Shown one piece after another: positions 35,509 through 50,672 of a stretch of 64,000 bases of DNA. The stretch is from Nakamurella panacisegetis (GTDB taxonomy: Bacteria; Actinomycetota; Actinomycetes; Mycobacteriales; Nakamurellaceae): assembly GCF_900104535.1 (NCBI RefSeq), contig NZ_LT629710.1, forward strand, positions 310,001-374,000, written 5' to 3'. A program made the translations under genes and the position numbers. The notes under the pieces were generated by a model, which worked only from the letters and a program-made list of their open reading frames with translations, did no database searches and was not told the DNA's origin. Each line of letters starts with the position of its first letter. The stretch's first letter is position 1.

Positions 35509-35529
35509 ATTGAGTCAGACACGCTCAAG
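35509..35529 (+). promoter_or_regulatory. HAIR element (HspR operator) before lon
   Basis: ATTGAGT-CAGACAC-GCTCAAG matches the HspR HAIR consensus CTTGAGT-N7-ACTCAAG with the exact 7-nt spacer and two mismatches, both in outer or joining positions. It sits 18 bp before the lon ATG. It implies heat-shock control through HspR, as described for lon in Streptomyces. Confidence 0.85.
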
Positions 35530-35547
35530 TTTTGAAGGGTGCCATAA

Positions 35548-37905
<2,358 letters not shown>

Positions 37906-37917
37906 TCCACCCCCTGA

Positions 37918-37957
37918 GTCCGGCCCGGAGGTCGCTGTCGCGGCCACCGGGCCGGAC
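37918..37957 (+). terminator. Hairpin terminator after lon
   Basis: GTCCGGCCCGG (37918-37928) pairs perfectly with CCGGGCCGGAC (37947-37957). It starts 12 bp past the lon stop and separates lon from the glycosylase gene. No T run follows, as is common in high-GC actinobacteria. Confidence 0.65.
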
Positions 37958-38017
37958 GTCTGTCCGTTGGACGGCGCTCCCGCCCGGCTGTCGGTGGGCC
38001 GGGGCAGACTGCCCCGC

Positions 38018-38887
38018 ATGGACACCTTCACGATCGTCCCGACCGCCGCGTTCTCGCTCCGGGAGTCGGTGGAATTCGGATTCGGCCAGCGGCATTCGCA
38101 GCCGTTCGACGGCGTGATGCGGCTGGCGTTCGTCCAGGACGACCTGCGTCATCAGGTCGGGGTCGTGCTCCGGCAGGACGAGGCCGGCGTGCACGGCGAG
38201 ATCCACGGCGGGGACGGGAACGTGGCCTCGATCAAGGCCCAGGTCGCCCGCGTGCTGTCGCTGGATCGCGACGCGACCGGTTTCGCCGAGGTCGGACGAC
38301 GCGATCCGGTGATCGGGGCTCTGCAGGCCGCGGCGCCCGGCCTGCTGCCGCCACTGTTCTATTCGCCCTACGAGGCTGCGGTGTGGTCCGTGCTGTCCGC
38401 CCGCCGCCCGGCCAAGCAGATGGCCGAGGTCCGGCGCCGGTTCTCCGAGGCCAACGGGAGGGTGTTCGCCCTTGCCGGGCAGCACCTGGCGGCGTTGGCT
38501 ACGCCGGAGCAGATGCTGGCCGTCACCGAGTTCCCCGGGCTTCCGGCGGACAAGCTGGACCGGATGCAGGGCGTCGCCCGCGCCGCCCTGGACGGCCTGC
38601 TCGACGTCGAGCGCCTGCTGGCGTCCGGCCCGGAGGTGGCGACGGCGCAGCTGCAGCGCATCAAGGGCATCGGCCCGTTCTACGCCTCGCTGATCACCAT
38701 CCGGGCCACCGGCTTCACCGACGTCCTCCCGGCCGACGAGCCGCTCGCCCGGGATCTGGTGACGCGCCTCTATCACCTCGACAAGCCTTGCGAGCCGGCT
38801 GATTTCGAGCGGATCGCCGAGCCATGGCGGCCGTACCGGACATGGGCCACGGTGCTGATCCGGGCGGCCGGGCACCGGATCCTCTGA
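38018..38887 (+). CDS. DNA-3-methyladenine glycosylase II-like (AlkA/HhH-GPD)
   Basis: This 289-aa base-excision repair glycosylase has a HhH-GPD domain: LQRIKGIGPFYASLITIRAT forms the helix-hairpin-helix and the downstream VLPADEPLARDL holds the catalytic Asp. The N-terminal half matches the AlkA-like beta domain only loosely. It would remove alkylated bases. ATG 38018 follows CAGACT (38005-38010) by 7 nt, so the mRNA is probably leaderless; the frame is open upstream to 37967 but overlaps the lon terminator. Confidence 0.85.
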   Translation: MDTFTIVPTAAFSLRESVEFGFGQRHSQPFDGVMRLAFVQDDLRHQVGVVLRQDEAGVHGEIHGGDGNVASIKAQVARVLSLDRDATGFAEVGRRDPVIGALQAAAPGLLPPLFYSPYEAAVWSVLSARRPAKQMAEVRRRFSEANGRVFALAGQHLAALATPEQMLAVTEFPGLPADKLDRMQGVARAALDGLLDVERLLASGPEVATAQLQRIKGIGPFYASLITIRATGFTDVLPADEPLARDLVTRLYHLDKPCEPADFERIAEPWRPYRTWATVLIRAAGHRIL

Positions 38888-38974
38888 CGGGCAGCCGGAT
38901 GGAACGCGGTGTCGATCGACGGCGGCCGGCGACCCGGCTTGACGCGCCCGGTCCGGGGCAAGGACAGTGGCAGG

Positions 38975-39155
38975 ACCAGCACCACGCCACAGGCGTCAGG
39001 AACCCGGCGAGCATCCGGGGCGGCCTGAGCCACTGTGACCGGGGAGTACTGCGCCACCGAGATCGGCCGGTTCGCCGGCTGGTGTCAGGCCACGGCAGCG
39101 CCATCGCCGGAAGGCCGGCGACGTGCGTCGATCCGGGAGCCAGGACATTGACCCT
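38975..39155 (+). promoter_or_regulatory. Cobalamin riboswitch before cobN
   Basis: In order on the plus strand are AGGAACCCGGCGAGCATCCG, GGGCGGCCTGAGCCACTGTG, a peripheral region, and GGGAGCCAGGACATTGACC as the B12 box. The box ends about 50 nt before the cobN GTG. It should shut off CobN when cobalamin is high, in parallel with the riboswitch at 640-785 on the chelatase ATPase gene. The rest of the 38888-39203 gap shows no gene. Confidence 0.93.
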
Positions 39156-39203
39156 GCGGCGACCCGTCGATCATCGGTCCCAGGCCCGGTGAGAAGGAGC
39201 CCC

Positions 39204-42200
39204 GTGAATCTCGCCTCGCCGTTGTCCCGCATCGCCCTGCTGTCCACCTCCGACACGGACCTGTTGTCCGGGCGGGCCAGCCGCGCCGACTTCACCCTGG
39301 CCAACCCGTCGCGGCTGGACGTGACCACCGACCTCGAACCGCTGATCGCCGACGCCGCCGTGATCATCGTGCGGATCCTGGGCACGGCCCGGTCGTGGCA
39401 GGCCGGGCTGGATGCCGTGGCCGCCCGCGGGGTCCCGCTGATCGTGCTGGGCGGCGAGCAGACTCCGGACGCCGAGCTGATGCGCCTCTCGTCCGTCCCG
39501 ATCGGGATCGCCGCACAGGCCCACCGGTACCTGGCCGAGGGTGGTCCGGCCAACCTGGCCCAGCTGCACGCGTTCGTCAGCGACACCGTGCTGCTCACCG
39601 GCGAAGGCTTCGAGGCCCCGACGGTGCTGCCGGCCTGGGGTGCCCTTCCCCGTCCGGAGCTCCCCGAGATCGCCGTCCGCCCCAAGGTCGGCGTGCTGTT
39701 CTACCGGGCCCACCAGGCGTCGGGCAACACCGGTTTCGTGCACACCCTGGCCGACGCCATCGACGAGTCCGGCGGTCGCGGCGCCCCGATCTTCTGCTCC
39801 AGCCTGCGCAACGCCGGCCCTGACCTGCTGGCCGAGCTCGGCAGCTGCGACGCGCTGATCGTCACCGTGCTGGCCGCCGGCGGCACCAAGCCGGCCGCCG
39901 CGACCGCGGGCGGCGAGGACGAGAACTGGGACGTGGCCGCCCTCGCGGCGTTGGACATCCCGATTCTCCAGGGACTCTGCCTGACCTGGAGCCGGTCAGC
40001 CTGGCAGGAATCGGACGAGGGACTCTCGCCGCTCGACGTGGCCACCCAGGTCGCGGTGCCCGAGTTCGACGGCCGCATCATCACGGTGCCGTTCTCGTTC
40101 AAGGAAACCGACGCCGACGGCCTCCCCCACTACGTGGCCGACCCCGAGCGGTGTGCCCGGGTGGCCGGCGTCGCGCTGGCCCACGCCCGCCTGCGGCACA
40201 CCCCGCCGGCCGACCGGAAGATCGCGTTGCTGCTGTCGGCCTACCCGACCAAGCACTCCCGGATCGGCAACGCGGTCGGCCTCGACACCCCGGTGTCGGC
40301 CATCCGGTTGCTGCGTGCCATGCGCGACGCCGGGTACGACGTGGGGCCGGCCGACGGTCCGGACGCTCTGCCCGGCCTGGCCCCACTGGACCCGATCGAC
40401 GGCGAGGACCCGGACACGACGGCCGGTAACGCGCTGATCCATGCGCTCATCGCCGCCGGCGGCCAGGACGAGGAGTGGCTGACCGGCGCGCAGCTCTCCG
40501 GCCAGACGGTTCGGATCGCCGCGGCCGACTACCGCCGCTGGGTCGCCGATCTGCCGGCCGAACTGACCGAGCCGATGACGCAGACCTGGGGGGAGGCGCC
40601 GGGAAACCTGTTCGTCGACCGATCGGCCGACCCGGACGGGGAGATCGTGCTGGCCACCCTGCAGGCCGGGAACGTGGTGGTGCTGATCCAGCCGCCGCGT
40701 GGTTTCGGCGAGAATCCGGTGGCCATCTATCACGACCCCGACATGCCGCCCTCGCACCACTACCTGGCCGCCTATCGGTGGCTGGAACGGGGTTTCGGCG
40801 CGCACGCGGTCGTCCACCTGGGCAAGCACGGGAACCTGGAGTGGCTCCCGGGCAAGAACGTCGGGATGTCGGCCGGCTGCGGCACGGACGCCGCGATCGG
40901 CAACATGCCGCTGATCTACCCGTTCCTGATCAACGACCCGGGCGAGGGCACCCAGGCCAAGCGTCGGGCACACGCCACCATCGTCGACCATCTGGTCCCG
41001 CCGATGGCCCGGGCCGAGTCGTACGGCGACATCGCCCGCCTGGAACAGCTTCTGGACGAACACGCGAACATCGCGGCCATGGACCCGGCCAAGTTGCCGG
41101 CAGTCCGCGCGCAGATCTGGACGCTGATCCAGGCGGCCAAGATGGACCACGATCTCGGTCTGGGCGGGGCCGCCGGCCGACCCGACGACACGGAGTTCGA
41201 CGACTTCATCCTGCACGTCGACGGTTGGCTGTGCGAGGTCAAGGACATGCAGATCCGCGACGGGCTGCACGTGCTCGGGCAGGCGCCGGTGGGCGAGGCC
41301 AGGGTCAATCTGGTGCTGGCCATGCTGCGGGCGTCTCAGGTCTGGGGGGGCGTCACCAACGCTCTGCCCGGGCTCCGGTCGGCCCTCGGGCTCAAGGACG
41401 GCGCCGAACTCGCCGCCGTTGATGCCGTTGAGGCGCAAGCCCGTTCGCTCGTCCTGGCGGCCGAGGAGGCGGGGTGGGTCCGTTCCGCGATGGGATCCGT
41501 CGTCGCGTCGGTGATGCCGGACAGCGATCCGTCGGTGCTGGCCGTCATGGAGTTCGCCGCCTCGGAGGTGGTGCCGCGGCTGGCCGGAACGTCGGCCGAG
41601 CTGACCTCGATCCTGCATGCCCTGGATGGCGGTTTCGTCCCGGCCGGCCCGTCCGGCTCGCCGCTGCGCGGGCTCATCAACGTGCTCCCGACCGGCCGGA
41701 ACTTCTACTCGGTCGATCCCAAGGCCATTCCCTCGCGACTGGCCTACGACACGGGCGCGGCCATGGCCGCCTCGCTGATCGAGCGGTACCTCGAGGACAA
41801 CGGCCAGTACCCGCAGTCGGTCGGACTGTCGGTCTGGGGCACATCGGCCATGCGGACCTCAGGCGACGACATCGCCGAGGTGCTGGCCCTGATGGGCGTG
41901 ACCCCGGTCTGGGACGAGGCGTCCCGCCGGGTGTCCGACCTGGCCGTCATCCCGCTGGCCGAACTGGGTCGCCCGCGGGTCGACGTGACGGTGCGGATCT
42001 CCGGGTTCTTCCGGGATGCGTTCCCCCACGTGGTGGCCATGCTCGACGACGCGGTGCGGCTGGTCGCCGGCCTGAACGAGCCGGCCGATCAGAACTACGT
42101 CCGGGCCAACGCGCAGGCGGACCTGGCCCGGCACGGTGACGAACGGCGGGCCACCACCCGGATCTTCGGTTCGATGCCGGGCTCGTACGGGGCCGGACTG

Positions 42201-42881
42201 CTGCCGCTGATCGAGTCGGGCAACTGGCGGGACGACGCCGACCTGGCCGAGGTCTACACCGCCTGGGGCGGTTTCGCCTACGGTCGCGAGTTGGATGGCC
42301 GGCCCGCGCGGGAGGACATGGAGGCCAACTACCGGCGGATCGTAGTGGCGGCCAAGAACACCGACACCCGGGAACACGACATCGCCGACTCCGACGACTA
42401 CTTCCAGTACCACGGCGGCATGGTGGCCACCGTGCGGGCGCTGACCGGTACCGCTCCCGCTGCGTACATCGGGGATTCGACCTCGCCCGACGCGGTGCGC
42501 ACCCGCTCCCTGACCGAGGAGACGGCTCGCGTGTTCCGGGCCCGGGTGGTCAATCCCCGGTGGATCGCGGCCATGCGGCGTCATGGGTACAAGGGCGCGT
42601 TCGAGTTGGCCGCCACCGTCGACTATCTGTTCGGGTACGACGCCACAGCGGGCGTCGTCACCGATTGGATGTACGAGACCCTGGCCCGGACCTACACGCT
42701 CGACGCGGAGAACCAGGCGTTCCTCAAGCACGCCAATCCGTGGGCGCTGCGGGGCATCATCGAGCGGTTGAACGAGGCGGCCGACCGCGGGCTGTGGTCC
42801 GAACCCGATCCGGACCTGCTGGCGCAGATGTCGCGGGTCTACCTCGACGTCGAGGGTGACCTGGAGGACGCGGGCGCCTGA
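39204..42881 (+). CDS. cobN: Cobaltochelatase large subunit CobN
   Basis: CobN (1225 aa) is the large catalytic subunit that inserts cobalt into hydrogenobyrinic acid a,c-diamide. The sequence is full length and shows the CobN/BchH/ChlH family motifs LLSAYPTKHSRIGNAVGLD, VVHLGKHGNLEWLPGK and PLIYPFLINDPGEGTQAKRR, plus the C-terminal FGYDATAGVVTDWMYE. The GTG 39204 start has AAGGAG 6 nt upstream; the frame upstream lies inside the riboswitch. The partner ATPase is probably the ChlI-like protein at the left edge, since no CobS/CobT is present in the window. Confidence 0.97.
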   Translation: MNLASPLSRIALLSTSDTDLLSGRASRADFTLANPSRLDVTTDLEPLIADAAVIIVRILGTARSWQAGLDAVAARGVPLIVLGGEQTPDAELMRLSSVPIGIAAQAHRYLAEGGPANLAQLHAFVSDTVLLTGEGFEAPTVLPAWGALPRPELPEIAVRPKVGVLFYRAHQASGNTGFVHTLADAIDESGGRGAPIFCSSLRNAGPDLLAELGSCDALIVTVLAAGGTKPAAATAGGEDENWDVAALAALDIPILQGLCLTWSRSAWQESDEGLSPLDVATQVAVPEFDGRIITVPFSFKETDADGLPHYVADPERCARVAGVALAHARLRHTPPADRKIALLLSAYPTKHSRIGNAVGLDTPVSAIRLLRAMRDAGYDVGPADGPDALPGLAPLDPIDGEDPDTTAGNALIHALIAAGGQDEEWLTGAQLSGQTVRIAAADYRRWVADLPAELTEPMTQTWGEAPGNLFVDRSADPDGEIVLATLQAGNVVVLIQPPRGFGENPVAIYHDPDMPPSHHYLAAYRWLERGFGAHAVVHLGKHGNLEWLPGKNVGMSAGCGTDAAIGNMPLIYPFLINDPGEGTQAKRRAHATIVDHLVPPMARAESYGDIARLEQLLDEHANIAAMDPAKLPAVRAQIWTLIQAAKMDHDLGLGGAAGRPDDTEFDDFILHVDGWLCEVKDMQIRDGLHVLGQAPVGEARVNLVLAMLRASQVWGGVTNALPGLRSALGLKDGAELAAVDAVEAQARSLVLAAEEAGWVRSAMGSVVASVMPDSDPSVLAVMEFAASEVVPRLAGTSAELTSILHALDGGFVPAGPSGSPLRGLINVLPTGRNFYSVDPKAIPSRLAYDTGAAMAASLIERYLEDNGQYPQSVGLSVWGTSAMRTSGDDIAEVLALMGVTPVWDEASRRVSDLAVIPLAELGRPRVDVTVRISGFFRDAFPHVVAMLDDAVRLVAGLNEPADQNYVRANAQADLARHGDERRATTRIFGSMPGSYGAGLLPLIESGNWRDDADLAEVYTAWGGFAYGRELDGRPAREDMEANYRRIVVAAKNTDTREHDIADSDDYFQYHGGMVATVRALTGTAPAAYIGDSTSPDAVRTRSLTEETARVFRARVVNPRWIAAMRRHGYKGAFELAATVDYLFGYDATAGVVTDWMYETLARTYTLDAENQAFLKHANPWALRGIIERLNEAADRGLWSEPDPDLLAQMSRVYLDVEGDLEDAGA

Positions 42882-42951
42882 GGATCGCACCCACCGCCCC
42901 GGTCACCCTGCGGTCGGTGCCGGGAACGCCGATCAGTCGCCGGCGACCGGT

Positions 42952-43854
42952 TCAGCCGGTGAGCAGGTTGGGCGCGAACCGGATCAGATGACTGCGCAGG
43001 TGCCGTCCCGGTGGCGACAGTTCGCGGTCGGCCGACCAGGCCAGAGACAGGGTGCGGGAGGCCGCCGGGTCCGAGAGCGGACGGGCCCGGGTCCCGGGCA
43101 CCTCGTTGCCGGGCGGCAGGATCGCGATGCCAAGGCCCGCCGCCACCAGACCGGCGGCCGTGGTCATCTCCTGGCTCTCGAAGGCGTACGACCGGGGAAT
43201 CCCGGCCGCCTGCAGCAGTTGATCCGTGATCGTGCGCACGCCGTAACCGGCCGCCAGGGTGATCAGCTCCCGTCCGGCCAGATCGCTGACCCCGACCGTC
43301 GTTGCCTGCGCCAACTCGTCTCCGTCCGGCACCAGTAGCGCCAGCGGCTGCTCGGCCAGTGGACGCGACCGCCAGCGCGGATCGCCCGGGACCGGGGCGG
43401 CCAGCACCAGATCCACTCCACCACCGGGGATCCGCCGCAGCAGGCCGTCGGCTGAATCCTGCACCAGACGCACGGTGACCCCCGGATACTCGCGACGGAA
43501 CCCGCGGAGCAACGCCGGCACCACCAGAGGGCCGAGACTGTGCAGGAAACCGAGGATGACGGTTCCGGTGCTCGGATCGGCCTCGGCCCGAACCGCCCGG
43601 ACCCCGGCCATCAGCTCGTCGAGCGCCCGGCCGGCGCTGGCCGCGAGCAACTCCCCGTGCCGGGTCAGCCGCACGCCTCGCCCGTCCTTCTGCAGCAGCG
43701 GCGTGCCCAGGTCACGTGACAACCGGGCCATAGCCCGGGACAGCGTCGGCTGCGGGATACCCAGATGCTGTGCCGCGGCGGTGATCTGCCCGAACTCGGC
43801 GATCGCGGTCAGCTGCTCCAGGGTCGTCGCCAACCCGAACGACTCATACGTCAT
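42952..43854 (-). CDS. LysR-family regulator of the divergent MFS exporter
   Basis: This 300-aa LTTR has an N-terminal winged helix (LEQLTAIAEFGQITAAAQHLGIPQPTLSRAMARL, written here in two halves about residues 13-46). The effector-binding domain begins near residue 95 with TVILGFLHSLGPLVVPALL. It is divergent from the MFS gene with 63 bp between starts, the classic LysR-target layout. Its ATG follows TAGACT (43861-43866, minus strand) by 6 nt, so its mRNA is probably leaderless. The inducer is unknown. Confidence 0.9.
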   Translation of the reverse strand: MTYESFGLATTLEQLTAIAEFGQITAAAQHLGIPQPTLSRAMARLSRDLGTPLLQKDGRGVRLTRHGELLAASAGRALDELMAGVRAVRAEADPSTGTVILGFLHSLGPLVVPALLRGFRREYPGVTVRLVQDSADGLLRRIPGGGVDLVLAAPVPGDPRWRSRPLAEQPLALLVPDGDELAQATTVGVSDLAGRELITLAAGYGVRTITDQLLQAAGIPRSYAFESQEMTTAAGLVAAGLGIAILPPGNEVPGTRARPLSDPAASRTLSLAWSADRELSPPGRHLRSHLIRFAPNLLTG

Positions 43855-43860
43855 TGCATC

Positions 43861-43910
43861 AGTCTAAAGGTGAAATCGTATTGGACGCATGAGTGGCTCG
43901 TCTCTACCGT
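43861..43910. promoter_or_regulatory. Divergent leaderless promoters, LysR and MFS
   Basis: TAGACT on the minus strand (43866-43861) lies 6 nt before the LysR ATG. On the plus strand TTGGAC (43881-43886) and TACCGT (43905-43910), 18 bp apart, lie 7 nt before the MFS GTG at 43918. Only 14 bp separate the inner edges, so LysR binding here could control both. Confidence 0.55.
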
Positions 43911-43917
43911 GGACGCG

Positions 43918-45135
43918 GTGACCACAACGAACGAAGTCGCAGCGACCGCGAGCGGCCGCACCGACTCCTACGCCGGGTCGCGCGAAGTGCATCGGCTGGA
44001 AGTCGCGATGCTGGCGGCCGGGCTGGCCGCGTTCGGGCTGCTGTACGTCACGCAGGCCGTACTGCCGTCCGTCGGCACCGCTTTCGGGGTGAGCGCCACC
44101 GTCGCCAGCCTGACCGTCTCCTTCGCCACCGGCGGCCTGGCCCTGGCCATCCTGCCGATGTCCAGCCTGGCCGAGTCGTTCGGGCGGGCCCGCATGATGC
44201 GCATCGGCATGGTGGCCGCGCTGTTGCTGGCCGTGGGATGTGCGACCAGCACCCACTTCTGGGAGTTGCTGACCTGCCGGGCGTTGATGGGCATCGCCCT
44301 GGGCGCCGTCGTCGCGGTGGGGATGGGGCACCTCGGGGACGAGATCCACCCGTCGAAGGTCAGCGGGGCGATGGGCATCTACGTCGCCGGCAACACTATC
44401 GGCGGAGTGGTCGGCCGGTTGGTACCGGGCATCGCGCTGGACTTCGGTTCGTGGCGGTTCGCAGTGCTGATGTTCACTGCCTTCGCCTCGGTGGCCATCC
44501 TGACCTTCTCCCTGCTCCTCCCGGCCCCCCGACGGTTCACGCCGGTGCCGGCGCGCGGCGGCCACCATCTGCGCGCGGCCCGCGAACTGCTGGCCGACAG
44601 CGGGATCCGGAAGCTCTGCGGCATAGCCTTTCTGCTGATGGGCGGTTTCGTCGCCTGCTACAACTTCCTGACCTTCCGGCTCACCTCCGCGCCGATCGAC
44701 CTCAGCGGTAGTGCTGCGTCCCGGCTCTTCCTGGCCTACCTGGCCGGCACGGTCAGCTCGACGGCGGCCGGTTACTGCGCGGGGCGGTTCGGCCGCCGCC
44801 GGGTGCTGTGCAGCGGCATCGCCCTGATGCTCGGGGGCCTCGCTTTGACGCTGCCCGACCATCTGGGATCGATCACGGTCGGGCTGGTCATCTTCACCGC
44901 GGGATTCTTCGCGGCCCACTCCACGGCCAGCGGATGGATCTCGGCCCGGGCGAGCCGCAGCCGGGCTCAGGCGTCCGCCCTCTACCTGATGGCCTACTAC
45001 CTGGGATCGAGCACCCTCGGGGCTGCCGTTGGCCTGGCGTTCCTGGTCGGCGGCTGGAGCGCCACCGTCATCGCCATCGCCGTTCTGGCCGTGGCGGCGT
45101 TCGGCCTCGCGCGTAGTTTGGATCCCGGACGATGA
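43918..45135 (+). CDS. MFS transporter, YnfM-like
   Basis: This 405-aa, 12-helix major facilitator has the first helix VAMLAAGLAAFGLLYVTQAVLP. Motif A-like SSLAESFGRARMMRIG lies near residues 82-97, and motif C-like AGNTIGGVVGRLVPG follows. It resembles the YnfM group of inner-membrane exporters often paired with LysR regulators. The substrate is unknown. GTG 43918 is set by the promoter; GTG 43909 is also in frame. Confidence 0.85.
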   Translation: MTTTNEVAATASGRTDSYAGSREVHRLEVAMLAAGLAAFGLLYVTQAVLPSVGTAFGVSATVASLTVSFATGGLALAILPMSSLAESFGRARMMRIGMVAALLLAVGCATSTHFWELLTCRALMGIALGAVVAVGMGHLGDEIHPSKVSGAMGIYVAGNTIGGVVGRLVPGIALDFGSWRFAVLMFTAFASVAILTFSLLLPAPRRFTPVPARGGHHLRAARELLADSGIRKLCGIAFLLMGGFVACYNFLTFRLTSAPIDLSGSAASRLFLAYLAGTVSSTAAGYCAGRFGRRRVLCSGIALMLGGLALTLPDHLGSITVGLVIFTAGFFAAHSTASGWISARASRSRAQASALYLMAYYLGSSTLGAAVGLAFLVGGWSATVIAIAVLAVAAFGLARSLDPGR

Positions 45136-45154
45136 CGTCGGCTAAGGAGCGGAC

Positions 45155-45508
45155 ATGGACAGCACACGCGTGACGGCCAACCTTCCCGTGACCGACATCG
45201 AGGCCGCGAAGAGCTTCTACACCGACTTCCTGGGGTTCCGCACCGAGGAATTCAACATGGGTTGGGTGGCCCGTTTCACCGCCCCGGACGGTGTGACGAG
45301 CGTCCAGCTCGTCACCCACGACGCGACCGCGCCGGAGGATTCGGTCATGTCCGTGCACACCGACGACGTGGATGGCGCCTACGCCGAGGCTCAACGCCGG
45401 GGCCTGCAGATCGTGCACCCGCTCACCACCGAGACATGGGGTGTCCGCCGGTTCTTCGTCCGCGACCCCTGTGGCAACGTCATCAATGTCGTCGGCCATC
45501 GGAGCTGA
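45155..45508 (+). CDS. VOC-family (glyoxalase-like) protein
   Basis: This 117-aa vicinal-oxygen-chelate protein has two beta-alpha-beta-beta-beta modules: VTANLPVTDIEAAKSFYTDFLGF at the N-terminus and FFVRDPCGNVINVV at the C-terminus. Several VOC metal positions (His, Glu) are not conserved, so it may bind a small molecule rather than act as glyoxalase. ATG 45155 has AAGGAG 6 nt upstream. It follows the MFS gene by 19 bp in the same direction and may be cotranscribed. It ends 2 bp from cobQ, convergent. Confidence 0.8.
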   Translation: MDSTRVTANLPVTDIEAAKSFYTDFLGFRTEEFNMGWVARFTAPDGVTSVQLVTHDATAPEDSVMSVHTDDVDGAYAEAQRRGLQIVHPLTTETWGVRRFFVRDPCGNVINVVGHRS

Positions 45509-45510
45509 CC

Positions 45511-49157
<3,647 letters not shown>

Positions 49158-49360
49158 CTAGCCAGGAACCCCGACAGCGAGCGGTTCGACGCAGGTTCGA
49201 CGCAGGAGTGGCTGATCGCGAGGCAGTGCGCAGACGGTGCTCCGGGGGGCGGCGCGGGGCCGCGCGCGGCTCGACGCACAAAGTCCACCGCTTCCGTGAC
49301 CCCCGTTCACCCCAGCTACATCCGTCCACCCGAGCCACACCCCGCTCCGGGGCGGGAACG

Positions 49361-49446
49361 GGTGTGACGGTGGCTAACCGGTGTGACGGTGGCAAACCGG
49401 TGTGACGGTGGCTAACCGGTGTGACGGTGGCAAACCGGTGTGACGG
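49361..49446 (+). repeat. 19-bp tandem repeat, 4.5 copies, alternating
   Basis: The unit GGTGTGACGGTGGCTAACC (49361-49379) alternates exactly with GGTGTGACGGTGGCAAACC, giving T, A, T, A at unit position 15 over four copies plus a 10-bp partial. The array therefore is a duplicated 38-bp unit. It lies in the 500-bp gap 49149-49649 between ligA and the FMN reductase gene. The rest of that gap holds no gene I can support; a TTGACA-like box is at 49588-49593. Confidence 0.93.
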
Positions 49447-49649
49447 CGTCGCCGTTCCATCGCCACCTCACCGGCTCAGCCCACCGGCCCGACCTCGCGG
49501 CAGCGATCCGGCGAAGTTCCGTACCAGCCGGAGGTCGACGTGAGCGTGCTCACTCCGGCCGCCGGAACATCGCCTCGAGCGCGATAGTTGACACGTCATG
49601 ATGCGCTGCGTTGCCGACGCGTCGCACGCCGAACCACGGAGGCCATCCC

Positions 49650-50219
49650 TTGTCCACGTTGAAGATCATCATCGCGTCCACCCGCCCGGGTCGCATCGGC
49701 CTGCCCATTGGGACCTGGATCGCCCAGGTGGCGCGGACCCACGGCGGCTTCGACCGGGTCGAGGTCCTCGATCTGGCCGAGATCGACCTGCCCTTCATGA
49801 ACGAGCCGAACCACCCCCGACTGCGCCAGTACGTGCACCCGAAGACGATCGCCTGGTCCGAGGCCGTCGATTCGGCCGACGCGTTCATCTTCGTCTCTCC
49901 CGAGTACAACTTCTCGATGACGGCACCGTTGAAGAACGCGCTGGATTTCCTGTCGGCCGAGTGGGCCTACAAGCCCGTCGGCCTGGTCACCTACGGCGGC
50001 ATGTCGGGCGGATTGCGTGCGGCCCACGACATCCGCCAGGTGGTGCCCGTGCTGCGGATGATCCCGATCCCGGAAGCCGTTGCCCTGCCGGTGGTCTTCC
50101 CGCAGATCGTCGACGGAGAGTTCGTCCCCAATGACGCCAACACCGGCGCGGCGAACGTCATGCTGGACGAGCTGGTCAAGGTCAGCGCGGCTCTGGCACC
50201 GCTCCGCGCAACGGTCTGA
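49650..50219 (+). CDS. NADPH-dependent FMN reductase family protein
   Basis: This 189-aa flavodoxin-like reductase has the FMN phosphate loop STRPGRIGLPIGTW near residue 9, FVSPEYNFSMTAPLKNALDFL, and GLVTYGGMSGGLRAA. It reduces flavins or quinone-like substrates with NAD(P)H. The start is TTG 49650, with GGAGG 7 nt upstream; the ATG at 49611 has no SD. It sits beside an F420/PPOx-type protein, which may use related flavin chemistry. A redox-stress role is likely but unproven. Confidence 0.86.
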   Translation: MSTLKIIIASTRPGRIGLPIGTWIAQVARTHGGFDRVEVLDLAEIDLPFMNEPNHPRLRQYVHPKTIAWSEAVDSADAFIFVSPEYNFSMTAPLKNALDFLSAEWAYKPVGLVTYGGMSGGLRAAHDIRQVVPVLRMIPIPEAVALPVVFPQIVDGEFVPNDANTGAANVMLDELVKVSAALAPLRATV

Positions 50220-50258
50220 CCGTCGGGGCCTGAGCCGAAGTTGTGTCAGGCTGGAGCA

Positions 50259-50645
50259 GTGAAATTCGATCCGCTTGATCTACCGGATGCCGCTCGGGTC
50301 TTCCTGACCGAGCGGCATCTGGCCTCTCTGATCACTTTGCGCGTCACCGGGACCCCGCACGTGGTGCCGGTTGGCTTCACCTATCTGGACGGCATCGCCC
50401 GCGTGATCACCAACGACGGATCGATCAAGGTGCGCAACGCCTCTCGCGTCGGCGCCCGGGCCGCACTGAACCAGATCGACGGCCGGTTCTGGCTCACCCT
50501 GGAGGGCCCGATCTCGGTGTCGCGTGATCCGGACGACGTCGCACTGGCCGTGGAGCTGTATGCCCGGCGATACCGGCAGCCGCGTATCAACCCGACCCGC
50601 GTGGTGCTGCTGATGGCCGTGGACCGCATCATGGGCAACATCTGA
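50259..50645 (+). CDS. PPOx-class F420-dependent enzyme-like protein
   Basis: This 128-aa split beta-barrel protein of the pyridoxamine-5-phosphate-oxidase-like class includes many actinobacterial F420-binding enzymes. The sequence RVFLTERHLASLITLRVTGTPHVVPVGFTY is typical (shown here only as a family pattern). Then come SIKVRNASRVGAR and the C-terminal RRYRQPRINPTRVVLLM. CAGGCT (50247-50252) 6 nt before GTG 50259 suggests a leaderless start. Substrate and cofactor are not settled. Confidence 0.78.
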   Translation: MKFDPLDLPDAARVFLTERHLASLITLRVTGTPHVVPVGFTYLDGIARVITNDGSIKVRNASRVGARAALNQIDGRFWLTLEGPISVSRDPDDVALAVELYARRYRQPRINPTRVVLLMAVDRIMGNI

Positions 50646-50672
50646 CCGGCCATCTGCACCTCATCTGACCGC

